NCBI RefSeq assembly: GCF_027587375.1
Contig: NZ_JAMXIC010000017.1
Location: forward strand, 1 to 64,000
Direction of reading: 5' to 3'
Source: Arthrobacter sp. B2a2-09
GTDB taxonomy: Bacteria > Actinomycetota > Actinomycetes > Actinomycetales > Micrococcaceae
DNA: 64,000 nt
The notes below the pieces were generated by a model, which ran no database searches, had not been told where the DNA came from, and worked only from the letters and a program-made list of their open reading frames with translations. Positions within the stretch are counted from its first letter, which is position 1. Each line of letters opens with the position of its first letter. Positions 32,960 through 41,821 of the stretch are shown here, piece after piece. A program made the position numbers and the translations under genes.

Positions 32960-33846
32960 TGCTTGCTCCTTCCTGCTGCTGCGCGCCCGCCCAACCGTTC
33001 GCCGAGGTAAGCCATCGCCGCGACCGTGGCCACGATGCACAAACCCGCGTAGAGGCTCTGCTCCGGGAAGCCCTGCTGAAGCGATTCTTGGCCATTGGAG
33101 ATCATGAGGCCCCAGTCGGCCGCTGGTGGTTGGATGCCGAGGCCCAGGAAGGACAGGGCGGCCAAGTCCACGATGGCGTAGCCGAAATTGATCGTGGATC
33201 CCGTGAGGATCTGCGTCCACACATTCGGCAAGATGTGGCGGAGGGTGATGGTGAAGCCGTTGATTCCCTGCAGTTCGGCGGCCTTCACGTACGGAAGGTT
33301 CCGTTCCCGGAGGGCCACACTGCGGATGACCCGGGCGCTGTAGGGGATGTACGCGACGGCGAGGGCAATGGAAGCGGTCACCAGCCCCGGCCCGAAGATG
33401 GCAACCCCAAGGATCGCCAGCAACAAGCTGGGGAAGGCGAAGAGCACATCGAGGACCCGGCCGAGGAAGGCATCCATTCTCCCGCCGAACCACACTGCGG
33501 TGAGTGCCAGCATCGATCCGGCAACCGCCGTGGCGACGACGACGATCAGCGGGCCGACGAGGCTGGTTCGGGCGCCCGCGATCAAGCGGGAGAATATGTC
33601 GCGCCCGGCCTGGTCCGTGCCAAGAAGGTGCTCAGCGCTGGAACCGAGGTGCCGCTGCACGACGGAGCCGACCGTGGGGTCGTACGGCACGAGAAACTGG
33701 CCTACCAGGGCCGCCAACACCACGACGGCGACGATCCCGGTGCAGACCATGCCGATCCAGCCGAGCCGGTGCCGGACCGAGGCGAGGCGTCCTGGGGCTG
33801 GAGTACCGGGTGCGGTCGCCAAGACCGCGGTTTCGCTTGCTGCCAT
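32956..33846 (-). CDS. Oligopeptide-type ABC transporter permease (DppC/OppC-like)
   Basis: The 296-residue permease has the OppC N-terminal segment with LLGTDQAGRDIFSRLIAGARTSL. The EAA loop follows at YVKAAELQGINGFTITLRHILPNV, and the C-terminal FLGLGIQPPAADWGLMI is typical. Five to six hydrophobic segments are visible. ATG at 33846 is preferred; a GTG at 33855 is nearer the AAAGGA site. It follows the broken DppB gene by 5 bases and overlaps the next ATPase by ATGA. Confidence 0.94.
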   Translation of the reverse strand: MAASETAVLATAPGTPAPGRLASVRHRLGWIGMVCTGIVAVVVLAALVGQFLVPYDPTVGSVVQRHLGSSAEHLLGTDQAGRDIFSRLIAGARTSLVGPLIVVVATAVAGSMLALTAVWFGGRMDAFLGRVLDVLFAFPSLLLAILGVAIFGPGLVTASIALAVAYIPYSARVIRSVALRERNLPYVKAAELQGINGFTITLRHILPNVWTQILTGSTINFGYAIVDLAALSFLGLGIQPPAADWGLMISNGQESLQQGFPEQSLYAGLCIVATVAAMAYLGERLGGRAAAGRSKQ

Positions 33847-33851
33847 GACGT

Positions 33852-34798
33852 TCACTGTCCTTTCTTCAGGCGGACGCGGGGGTCGATGACGGCGTACAGC
33901 AGGTCGACCACGAGGTTTACGACGCCGAACGCCACCACCATGATGAGGGCGATTGCCTGGACGACGGCGCAGTCCTTGCGTTGGACCGAATTCACCAGCA
34001 AGGCTCCGATCCCGTCCAAGGTGAAGGCGTATTCGACCACGAAGGCACCAGCGATCAGCCCGGCAATCTGCATGCCGACCGCCGTCGTTACCGGCAGCAG
34101 GGAGTTGCGGACGGTGTGGCGCCAGAGGACGATCCGCTTCGGCAAGCCGCGCGCGACGGCGATCAGCACGTGCTCCGATTCGCTCTCCTCGACGATCGCC
34201 GTCCGCGTGATCCTCGCGACGACAGCAATAGTGGCAGCGACAACGCCAAGGCAGGCAGCGTGAGGTGCCATACCCGGTCGACGAGACCGCCGTCGTCGCC
34301 GGCACCGAAGACGGGGAACCAGCCCAGCCCCACGCTGAAGACCGACATGAGGACGAGCGCCGCGAAGAACGTCGGGACGGCTATCCCCAGGTTCGACCCG
34401 AAGATCACGATCCGCTCAGCCATTCCTCCGCGGGTTCCGGCAAGGATGCCGAGCCCGATTCCGGCGACGATGATCAGAATCGCAGCGACGGCCGCGAGCG
34501 CAAGAGTGGTGGGAATCCGGCTGGCGATGAGGGTTCCTACATCTTCCTGGGTGAGCAATGAGCGGCCCATGTTTCCCGTGAAGACTCCGGATAACCAGTT
34601 CCAGTAGCGGACTGGAAGGGGGTCGTCCAGGGAGTACTGGCTCCGGATTGCCGCCAGTACCTCCGGGCTGACAGTGCGTCCCTGGACGAGGAACTGTTCG
34701 GGGCTGCCCGGGGCGAGGTACAGGCCGCCGAACACGATCATGCTTGAGGCGAGCAGCACTCCACCGAGCGCCAAGAGCCTACGGACTAAGAATCTCAA
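33852..34798 (-). pseudogene. Oligopeptide-type ABC transporter permease (DppB/OppB-like), frameshifted
   Basis: Two adjacent frames together make one DppB permease. The 5' part (34798 to about 34245, TTG start) runs from RFLVRRLLALGGVLL to VWHLTLPALAL. The 3' part continues in another frame as GVVAATIAVVARITRTAIVEE through the EAA loop ARGLPKRIVLWRHTVRNSLLPV to the usual end IDPRVRLKKG. The break is at plus-strand CGCCAA, 34244-34249. An ancestral TTGGCG-C-TTGGCG with loss of one copy plus one base (7 nt) would explain it. All other genes of the operon are intact, so it is either a recent inactivation or a sequence error. Confidence 0.85.
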
Positions 34799-34807
34799 GA
34801 CTGCCGC

Positions 34808-36445
34808 CTATTTTCCCGTGCCGCCCAGGTCAGCGGCCCAGGGGTAGTAGAGGTAAACGAAGGAGGCCGGAACACCAGTGACGCGCTTGCTCATGAAGAG
34901 CCGCGTGGAGCTGTCGACCACCGGTAGCCATGGTTCCTTGTCCATGATCAGGGCTTCGGCCTGCACCGTGAGCTTCGCACGGGCATCGTCGTCGGACGTG
35001 GCTTTGGCCTTTGCCAACAGATCGGTGATCTGGGGATCGGAGAATCCGGAATAGTTCTGTATTCCGTTCGGGCCAGCGATGGCGCCCAGGTGGATGAGGG
35101 GGTCGGCCACGTTCATGTAGTTCGTGGTGACGAAGGCGTCAGCTCCTGCACGTGCCTTCGGATCGGAGAAGAATGCGCCGAACTGCGCACCGGGCACACC
35201 GCTGGGTTCGATCGTCAGGCCGAGTTTGGCGCCCGCGTTGGCGAACTCGGAGATGATGTCGGCGTAGAACGTCCGGTCAATCGGGTAGACGATCTTGATG
35301 GGCTTGCTCAAGTCGACCTTGGCGTCCTTCAGGACTTTCTTGGCTTCATCGAGGTTCGGCGTCGTCGAAGGAAGGTTCTTGCGTGCATCTTCGAAGATCG
35401 TCCCGCTGTAGTTCCATCCGCCGTTTGGCACTAACGATTGGGCCGCCGTCGACGTTCCTTCAAATACCGTCTTGGCGATCGCTTCTCGATCCGTGGCGAG
35501 GGTGAGTGCCTTGCGAACTGCCGGGTCGCCGAGAGTCCCGGTACCGGTGCTGATGATGGCCATGTTTTGCAGGGACTTGCCGTAGAAGAGCTGGCCGTTG
35601 GTGGACTTTGACAGCTGACTGATGGCGCTCAGGGGAACGTCGTAGCTTCCATCAATGGCACCCGTGGCGAGGGCGTTGGCGATCGAGCTCGGGTCGGTAA
35701 TGAACTGGATTTCGATCTGCTTGGTCTTGGCCTTCTTGGCGGTGTTCCAGTATCCGTCGTAGCGGTTCAGCGTGATCGAGGCTCCCTGCTTCCACTCGCC
35801 CACAGAGTAGGGGCCGGTGCACATTACGCCGGCGCCGGGGTTGCCATAATCGACGCCGGCCTTCTCCCGCTGGGCCTGTTCCACGACGGCGCCGATCGGC
35901 GTCGCAAGCTGGTTGTTGAAGGTGGCATCAGGGGTCTTGAGTTTGACCGTCACGTCGTTGGGACCGGTCTTGTCCACCGAGGCGATATTTGCCGTGACAT
36001 CGGACGCCCAGTAGCTGATCTCCTTGGGATCAAGCTGGCGTTTGAGGCTGAAGACGACGTCGTCCGCCGTCATCGGCTTGCCGTCCCAGAACGTCACTCC
36101 GCTCTGCAACTCGTAAATGTAAGTGCTGTTGTCGACGTTTTTGACGCTCTTGGCCAGGTTCGGTTTGATGGAAAAGTCCGGCTGGATCTGGAAGAGGCTC
36201 TCGCACAGGTTGGAGACCACCGCGCTTGCGGGGTAGTCGGCGCTCTTGATGGGGTCGATCGACGGCGGCTCACCGAAGTTGTTGTTCCAGACGATTTTGT
36301 CCAGGTTCGTCATGGCCGCCGGGGTGGTGACGAGCAGGTCCTTCGGGTTGAGTGCATCGGGAGCTTTGGCGGCGGCGCCACCATTGCACCCGGTAAGGAG
36401 GAGCAATAGGCCGGCGGCTCCTGCGCTGATGAGTTTCTTATTCAA
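34808..36445 (-). CDS. Peptide-type ABC transporter substrate-binding lipoprotein (SBP family 5)
   Basis: The 545-residue protein has a lipoprotein signal LLLLLTGCNGG with the lipid Cys at about residue 20. The family-5 body has NNFGEPPSIDPIKSADYPAS, then GVTFWDGKPMTADDVVFSLKR and AIAKTVFEGTSTAAQSLVP. It captures peptides or other amphipathic ligands outside the membrane for the DppBCDF system. TTG at 36445 is the start because GGGAGA stands four bases upstream and the signal peptide begins there. It is the first gene of the operon and faces the LacI gene. Confidence 0.93.
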   Translation of the reverse strand: MNKKLISAGAAGLLLLLTGCNGGAAAKAPDALNPKDLLVTTPAAMTNLDKIVWNNNFGEPPSIDPIKSADYPASAVVSNLCESLFQIQPDFSIKPNLAKSVKNVDNSTYIYELQSGVTFWDGKPMTADDVVFSLKRQLDPKEISYWASDVTANIASVDKTGPNDVTVKLKTPDATFNNQLATPIGAVVEQAQREKAGVDYGNPGAGVMCTGPYSVGEWKQGASITLNRYDGYWNTAKKAKTKQIEIQFITDPSSIANALATGAIDGSYDVPLSAISQLSKSTNGQLFYGKSLQNMAIISTGTGTLGDPAVRKALTLATDREAIAKTVFEGTSTAAQSLVPNGGWNYSGTIFEDARKNLPSTTPNLDEAKKVLKDAKVDLSKPIKIVYPIDRTFYADIISEFANAGAKLGLTIEPSGVPGAQFGAFFSDPKARAGADAFVTTNYMNVADPLIHLGAIAGPNGIQNYSGFSDPQITDLLAKAKATSDDDARAKLTVQAEALIMDKEPWLPVVDSSTRLFMSKRVTGVPASFVYLYYPWAADLGGTGK

Positions 36446-36516
36446 TGGATCTCCCGTACTTCGTTTGGTAGGGGGCCGCCCCAATCGGCTGCTGATTGCT
36501 GTAGTGACGCTAATCA

Positions 36517-36532
36517 CCCAAAACGTTTTGGG
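36517..36532. promoter_or_regulatory. LacI-type operator (perfect palindrome) plus a degenerate second site
   Basis: CCCAAAACGTTTTGGG is a perfect 16-base palindrome with the central CG typical of LacI-family sites. It is in the divergent spacer between the ABC operon (-) and the LacI gene (+). A weaker site, AAAACGATTT, lies at 36555-36564. Repressor binding here would cover both promoters. Confidence 0.85.
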
Positions 36533-36598
36533 CAACACCCTGGCGAAAATTAACAAAACGATTTCGGTAGGGCTTCCGGGAGGCATAACCTTGCAGCT

Positions 36599-37621
36599 AT
36601 GACGCAGCGAAACGCACGCTCCACCATCCGCGAGGTAGCCCGCGAAGCGGGGGTCTCAGTGACCACCGTTTCCCATGCGCTCAGCGGAAAGGGAATCGTC
36701 GCTGAAGCCACCCGTGCGAGGGTGATCGACACGGCGCGAAGACTGCGCTACCGGCCCAACGCCGTCGCCAGCGGACTTCGAAGCAATCGGCTGGGAATCC
36801 TTGCGCTCGTGCTTCGTCCATTGGACACCCTCGAGTCGTTCCTCCCGGAAGGCGTGGACTACTTTCTGCGCTTTGCCGGAGCCGCTTCGCTCAGCGCCCT
36901 GGAACACGGCTACGGACTCATGCTGCTCAGCGACCCCACCCTGCCGGATGCGCCCAGCGTCTCGTTGGCGGCCGACGGCTTCATCATTACGGAACCAGTG
37001 GAGAACGATCCCGTCATCGACCTGCTTCAGTCCGAAGGAATCCCCTTGCTTACGGTCGGCAAAGACCTCGGCCGCGCCGACTACGCTGCCTGGATCGAGC
37101 CCAGCACCGCCAAGATCACCAAGCAGGTGCTCGATCACCTCGAGGAGAACGGGGCGCGGCGGGTGGCGATCGCCATCGGCACCGACCGCAACTCCTGGAA
37201 CATCACCACGGAAGCCAGCTACCGCGACTGGTGTTCCGCGCGAGGCCAAGAGCCAATCATCGTGACCCAGATGGAAACGAGCGGCACCCTTGGCGGAAGG
37301 GCAATCGGCGAAGAGCTCCTCTCCATGACAGACAGGCCCGACGCCGTCTATTGCCTCACGGGGCGCCATGCGGCCGGGCTGATGGCGCGGCTTGCGGAAG
37401 CGGGCGTCGCCTCCCCCGCGGACATCCTGATCGTGGCCGGCTCGGACTCCGAGCAGACCCGCAACAGCGTCCCACCAATCAGCGCCATCGACCTCGAACC
37501 CGAAGTTCTCGCAAGGGCCGCCGTCGCCGCATTGGTGGAACAGCTAGGCGGGGTCCCAAAGAACGACGGCGGGGCGGGGACCGACGGGCGCTTCATCGTT
37601 CGAGGCTCCAGCAGCCGCTAA
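36599..37621 (+). CDS. LacI family transcriptional regulator
   Basis: The 340-residue protein begins with the LacI helix-turn-helix and hinge: TIREVAREAGVSVTTVSHAL, then RLRYRPNAVASGLRSNRLG. The periplasmic-binding-like effector domain follows. It is divergent from the peptide-type ABC-C45 operon and flanks a perfect LacI operator, so it most likely represses that operon and itself. LacI control is usual for sugars, so an unusual ligand, perhaps a glycosylated or acylated compound, is possible. A GGGAGG lies about 15 bases from the ATG. Repeat array 3 begins within two bases of the stop. Confidence 0.93.
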   Translation: MTQRNARSTIREVAREAGVSVTTVSHALSGKGIVAEATRARVIDTARRLRYRPNAVASGLRSNRLGILALVLRPLDTLESFLPEGVDYFLRFAGAASLSALEHGYGLMLLSDPTLPDAPSVSLAADGFIITEPVENDPVIDLLQSEGIPLLTVGKDLGRADYAAWIEPSTAKITKQVLDHLEENGARRVAIAIGTDRNSWNITTEASYRDWCSARGQEPIIVTQMETSGTLGGRAIGEELLSMTDRPDAVYCLTGRHAAGLMARLAEAGVASPADILIVAGSDSEQTRNSVPPISAIDLEPEVLARAAVAALVEQLGGVPKNDGGAGTDGRFIVRGSSSR

Positions 37622-37622
37622 C

Positions 37623-37843
37623 GCTCGCTCACCTATGAGGGCCTTTTCCCCAACGCCCGCTCACCTATGAGGGCCTTTTCCCCAACGCTCGCTCACCTAA
37701 AGTGAGCGAGCGTCCGCCCAAAAGGCGACAAAAGTGAGCGAGCGTCCGCCCAAAAGGCAACAAACGTGAGCGAGCGTCCGCCCAAAAGGCAACAAACGTG
37801 AGCGAGCATCCGCCAAAAAGGCAACAAACGTGAGCGAGCGTCG
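37623..37843. repeat. Converging repeat array 3
   Basis: This lies in the 331-base spacer 37622-37952. The left half has two and a half units of CGCTCACCTATGAGGGCC with TTTTCCCCAACG. The right half has five units starting AGTGAGCGAGCG or CGTGAGCGAGCG, with CCGCCCAAAAGGC cores and AACAAA ends, at about 32-bp period. The halves meet at CGCTCACCTAAAGTGAGCG. The array starts within two bases of the LacI stop. The remaining 110 bases before the permease start hold no recognised site except its ribosome site. Confidence 0.9.
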
Positions 37844-37952
37844 GGCGTTTGCATGGGCCCGGGAGCAAGCCCCAAAACAGCGCCTCTTGACTCAAACATG
37901 TGCCGCCCCTCACAATAAGCGAATGGCTTTCACTAAAGAAGAGGCGGCACTC

Positions 37953-39395
37953 ATGCCGTCCGCGACCGTCAGCGTTGACGGCGGATTGAAGAAGAACGCA
38001 ATCGGAACTCGCGACATTGTGTTCATGTTGGTGTCGGCGGCCGCTCCGCTGACCATCGTCGTCGGCATCGCCCCGCTCGCCCTCGCGGTGGGCGGCGTCG
38101 GCGCTCCCTCCATCTACATCGCCGCTGCCATCGGTCTGGGCCTGTTCGCCATCGGTTTCATGGCGCTCACCCGCCATGTCCGGTCCTACAGCGGCTTCTA
38201 CGGCTACATCTCGAAAACCCTCGGCCGCGTGGTCGGCCTCGGCTCCGGCCTCACCGCCTGGATGAGCTACAACGGCCTGCAAATCGGCCTCTACGGACTG
38301 CTAGGGATCCAGGCCAACCTCGCCGTGAAGTCCTTCACCGGCGTGGAACTTCCATGGTGGCTCTACGCCATCGTCTCGATCGGGGCCGTCTGGTACCTGG
38401 GCCGGCGCGGGATCGACGTCGGCGCCAAGGTCCTGGCCGTGCTGCTCACCCTCGAAACCGCGATCGTCGCCATCGTCGCCGCGTTCGTCCTGGCCCAAGG
38501 CGGCGCGCACGGCATCAGCTTTGAATCATTCAGCCCCCAGGCCATCTTCTCCCCGCAGTTCGCCGCCGTCCTCGGCCTGGGCTTCTCTGCCTTCATGGGA
38601 TTCGAATCCGGAGCCCTCTACCGCGAAGAGGCAAGGGACCCGGACCGGAGCGTCCCGCGTGCCACCTACATCTCCATCGCCTTCATCGGCGCGTTCTACG
38701 CCTTCGCCGTCTGGATCATCGTCCAGGCCTTCGGAGCGGACACCGTCCAGGCATTCGCCGCAGGCCACCTGGACGCCGGGGACACCGCTTACATCGCAGC
38801 AGGCAACTTCGCCGGCGGCTGGTGCGTGAACCTCATGAGCGTGCTGATCGTCACCAGCATCTTCGCCGCCCAGCTCTCCTTCCACAACACCATCAACCGC
38901 TACACCCTGTCCCTGAGCCGCGAGGGCATCTTCCCGAAACGCGCAGGCCGCATCAGCCCGCGATACCGCACCCCGTCCGCGGCCGGCTTCGACCAGACCC
39001 TCCTCGCACTCGCCCTGGTGATCGGCGCGGCCCTGTTCCGCCTTGACCCGTTCACCCAGTTCCTCGTCTGGACCAACACTCCGGGCGTGATCGGCATCCT
39101 CCTCCTTCAGGCACTCACGGGCGTCGGCGTGGTGGTCTTCTTCACCCGCCTCAAGGACCACGGCCTGCGCTGGTACGTCATCCCCTCCGCCGTGGCGGCC
39201 ACCATCATCATGTGCGCAGTGACCTACCTGATGGCCACCAACGCCCAACTGATCACCGGCCTTCCCGCCGGGGATCCGATCAACACCACGCTCCTTGTCT
39301 TCGCGCCGCTCCTGTTTGCCGCCGGAACTGTGCTGGCGCTCGTGCTGCGCAAGGTCAACCGGGCCGCATACCAGCGGATCGGCCACGCCGAGTGA
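37953..39395 (+). CDS. APC superfamily amino acid/amine permease
   Basis: The 480-residue protein has about 12 hydrophobic segments. The APC hallmark is TRDIVFMLVSAAAPLTIVVG in TM1; GLGFSAFMGFESGALYREEARDP in the TM6 region and SREGIFPKRAGRISPRYRTP after TM8 are also typical. It should import an amino acid or amine by proton or cation coupling. ATG at 37953 is preferred because GAAGAGG lies eight bases upstream; 37923 is an alternative. It is followed by a TetR gene and an amidohydrolase on the same strand. Together they suggest uptake and hydrolysis of an amide or similar compound. Confidence 0.93.
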   Translation: MPSATVSVDGGLKKNAIGTRDIVFMLVSAAAPLTIVVGIAPLALAVGGVGAPSIYIAAAIGLGLFAIGFMALTRHVRSYSGFYGYISKTLGRVVGLGSGLTAWMSYNGLQIGLYGLLGIQANLAVKSFTGVELPWWLYAIVSIGAVWYLGRRGIDVGAKVLAVLLTLETAIVAIVAAFVLAQGGAHGISFESFSPQAIFSPQFAAVLGLGFSAFMGFESGALYREEARDPDRSVPRATYISIAFIGAFYAFAVWIIVQAFGADTVQAFAAGHLDAGDTAYIAAGNFAGGWCVNLMSVLIVTSIFAAQLSFHNTINRYTLSLSREGIFPKRAGRISPRYRTPSAAGFDQTLLALALVIGAALFRLDPFTQFLVWTNTPGVIGILLLQALTGVGVVVFFTRLKDHGLRWYVIPSAVAATIIMCAVTYLMATNAQLITGLPAGDPINTTLLVFAPLLFAAGTVLALVLRKVNRAAYQRIGHAE

Positions 39396-39417
39396 TCCCG
39401 GAGCCTAGTCTTGAGGG

Positions 39418-40056
39418 ATGCAGACTCCCAGCAAAACCAGCCAGCTAGGGCGGCCCCGGACACCGAGGCTCTCACGGAAGGCGATCGGCCGCGCGGCGCT
39501 TGAGATGTTCGAAGAGGAAGAGAGCCTCTCCATCCCGCGGCTCGCGGAGCGTCTGGGCGTCAGGCAGTCATCCTTTTACAAGCACGTCACGGGCCGGCAG
39601 GAGATCATCGAACTGGCCCGTGGCGCGCTCGTAGAGAGAACGCCGATGCCCGAGCTGCCGTCCGGCAGCCTTGACGATGTCATCCGCCAGATCTTCGACT
39701 CCCTCCGCAAGGCCTACACCCTGGTCCCCGCGCTCCTTCCCCTCCTACTCACGCAGCCGGTGTCACATCCGGCAGCCTTGGAGCGCTACGACCAGTTTGT
39801 CGAAGTGTTTGAGCTCGCGGGGACGCCCAGTCACCTCGTCATTCCCGCTCTGGAAGCCCTCGACAGCGCCGCGATCGGCGCGAGCCTCGACGCTATGACC
39901 ATGGAATCCGCATGGAGCATCAACGAAGAGGAGCAAGGCACGTATCCCCATCTGTTCGCGGCAAAGAAAGCCGTGGCAGATCACCCTGTAGACCGCTTCG
40001 CGTTCCTCGCCGATGTCCTCTCGGCAGGATTGAGGGCGGCCATCGACGACGACTGA
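39418..40056 (+). CDS. TetR/AcrR family transcriptional regulator
   Basis: The 212-residue protein has a TetR helix-turn-helix at IPRLAERLGVRQSSFYKHVTGRQEIIEL (about 41-68), then a TetR_C-type helical domain. It lies between the permease and the amidohydrolase, 22 bases after the first and 49 before the second. It probably controls this three-gene unit in answer to the permease substrate. No clear operator was found beside it. Confidence 0.88.
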   Translation: MQTPSKTSQLGRPRTPRLSRKAIGRAALEMFEEEESLSIPRLAERLGVRQSSFYKHVTGRQEIIELARGALVERTPMPELPSGSLDDVIRQIFDSLRKAYTLVPALLPLLLTQPVSHPAALERYDQFVEVFELAGTPSHLVIPALEALDSAAIGASLDAMTMESAWSINEEEQGTYPHLFAAKKAVADHPVDRFAFLADVLSAGLRAAIDDD

Positions 40057-40105
40057 TCCTCACCGGGCCGGCGTCGGATACCCGAATACAACAAGGAGTT
40101 ACACC

Positions 40106-41821
40106 TTGACCACGCCCGAGCCCATCGATCTCGTCATCTTCTCGTCCAGCATCCTCCACGGTGAGGCGCTCACAGGGACGGCGGGTTTCGTCGCCATCTC
40201 AAATGGCCGCATTGCGCACATCGGCTCAACGCACGACGTCGGCCCCGCCGACGGCGAGCAGGCAACCGCCCCCTCAGACGCCCCCGCCGCCGAATGGACC
40301 GCACGAGCCAAACAGGTGATCGACGTCGGCGACGCAACAGTCTGCCCCGGCCTGATTGACGCCCACATCCACCCCATCCTCGGGGCGGAAATCGCCCGTG
40401 GCCTTGACCTGGGCGGGATCACCGAGCTCGACGACGTCCGCGCCGCCCTTGTGCAGCACGCCGCTTCCACGCCTCACGCCGTCGGCTCCGATTGGTTGTT
40501 CGCTTGGGGCCTCGACCCTGTCATCTTCGGGGATGCGAGCTTCAACAACTCCCTCTTCGAGGGCGTCCTCGACGACGAACTCGTGTTCATCACCCTGTTC
40601 GACGGCCACGCCTCACTCGTCTCCGACGCCGCCCTCAAGCTCGCCGGCGTCACCGGAACGGAAGAGCTGCCCAGCACCGGCTATGTCGGCGTCGACCAAC
40701 ACGGCAGGCCCAACGGCATGCTCTACGAAATTGCCGCCCAAGACCTCGTCCGCAGCATCCTCCCCCAGCTCTCCTTCGAGCAGCGCGTCGACGAACTCGG
40801 GAAACTCCTGCGTTCCATGGCCGAATCCGGGCTGGTAGCAGGCCAGATGCTGGACTTCGGGGCCCCGGACACCCTGGAAGTGCTGGAGGCCTTGGAGCGC
40901 CGAGGCGAGCTCGCCATCCGGCTGCGGATCTCCCCGTGGGTCATGCCCGGCGCCACCGAGGAGGACCTGAAGGCCATGCTGGCGATGCAGGGCCGGCACG
41001 GCAGGCGCTGGCACGTTCACGGCATCAAGCTCATGATGGATGGAACCATCGACAACGGAACGGCATGGCTCTTTGAACCAGACACTCACGGGGAATCCCT
41101 CCATCCACTCTGGCATGATCCCGAGGCCCTCGCCGCAGCCATGCAGTTCTTCCACGAACACCGGATCCCCACCACCACCCACGCTATCGGCGACAAGGCC
41201 GTTTCCTTCGTGGCGCAGACCATCGGAACCCTTCCGAAGAACGGCACGGTCCACCGGATCGAGCACATCGAGTCCATCCCGGATTCGGTCTTGGCGGAAA
41301 TTATCAGCGCAGGCGCTGCAACGAGCCTGCAGCCGACGCATTGCGCCCTCTACAGCCGCGCCGACCACACCGACAACTGGTCCCGCAGGCTTGGCAGCGA
41401 ACGGGCCAACCACGCGTGGCGAACCCGCGATCTCCGCGACGCCGGAGCCATCGTCGCCCTCGGGTCGGACTGGCCTATCGCTCCTTTCGACCCGCGGGCG
41501 ATCATCGCCTCAGCCCAGACGCGCCGCCCGGCGGGACGGCCCGACGTCGAGCCCGTCCAGCCGCAGCAGGCGCTTTCCGCGCGTGCCGCGCTCGAAGGCT
41601 ACACGAGCCAATACTGGCTGTCGGTTGGTGAAGAAGGCGGAATCGTGGAGAGTGGGGCACGCGCCGATCTGACGGTGGTCCTGCACAATCCTCTGACCAC
41701 GGCGCCGGACGAATTCGCGCAGACGCCAGTGATCCTGACGGTTGTTGACGGAGAAGTGGTGGTTGACAACCGTCAGGCCCTCGCGACGGGAGTCGGTCAG
41801 GAATCGCTTCAGCTTGCCTAG
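40106..41821 (+). CDS. Amidohydrolase family 3 protein (YtcJ-like)
   Basis: The 571-residue protein has the metal-dependent amidohydrolase fold: VCPGLIDAHIHPILG (HxH motif), the barrel His in TTHAIGDKAV, HRIEHIES and the Asp in ALGSDWPIAP. YtcJ-like members hydrolyse N-acyl or N-formyl bonds or cyclic amides. The start is TTG, set by AAGGAG seven bases upstream. The gene ends in CTAG, a palindrome that also holds the stop of the convergent glutathione peroxidase gene. The upstream APC permease may import its substrate. Confidence 0.92.
   Translation: MTTPEPIDLVIFSSSILHGEALTGTAGFVAISNGRIAHIGSTHDVGPADGEQATAPSDAPAAEWTARAKQVIDVGDATVCPGLIDAHIHPILGAEIARGLDLGGITELDDVRAALVQHAASTPHAVGSDWLFAWGLDPVIFGDASFNNSLFEGVLDDELVFITLFDGHASLVSDAALKLAGVTGTEELPSTGYVGVDQHGRPNGMLYEIAAQDLVRSILPQLSFEQRVDELGKLLRSMAESGLVAGQMLDFGAPDTLEVLEALERRGELAIRLRISPWVMPGATEEDLKAMLAMQGRHGRRWHVHGIKLMMDGTIDNGTAWLFEPDTHGESLHPLWHDPEALAAAMQFFHEHRIPTTTHAIGDKAVSFVAQTIGTLPKNGTVHRIEHIESIPDSVLAEIISAGAATSLQPTHCALYSRADHTDNWSRRLGSERANHAWRTRDLRDAGAIVALGSDWPIAPFDPRAIIASAQTRRPAGRPDVEPVQPQQALSARAALEGYTSQYWLSVGEEGGIVESGARADLTVVLHNPLTTAPDEFAQTPVILTVVDGEVVVDNRQALATGVGQESLQLA

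Noticed and set aside
32960..33493. Long N-terminal extension of the DppD-like ATPase
   Set aside because: It overlaps the DppC gene in another frame; the ATG at 32959 gives the usual start and an ATGA overlap.
37665..38282. Frames through the arrays coding peptides with repeated RTLAHLCRLLGGRSLTF-like units (also at 18965-19239 and 29764-30111)
   Set aside because: The coding look comes from a DNA repeat whose period is not always a multiple of three; frames have no ribosome sites and run into other genes antisense.
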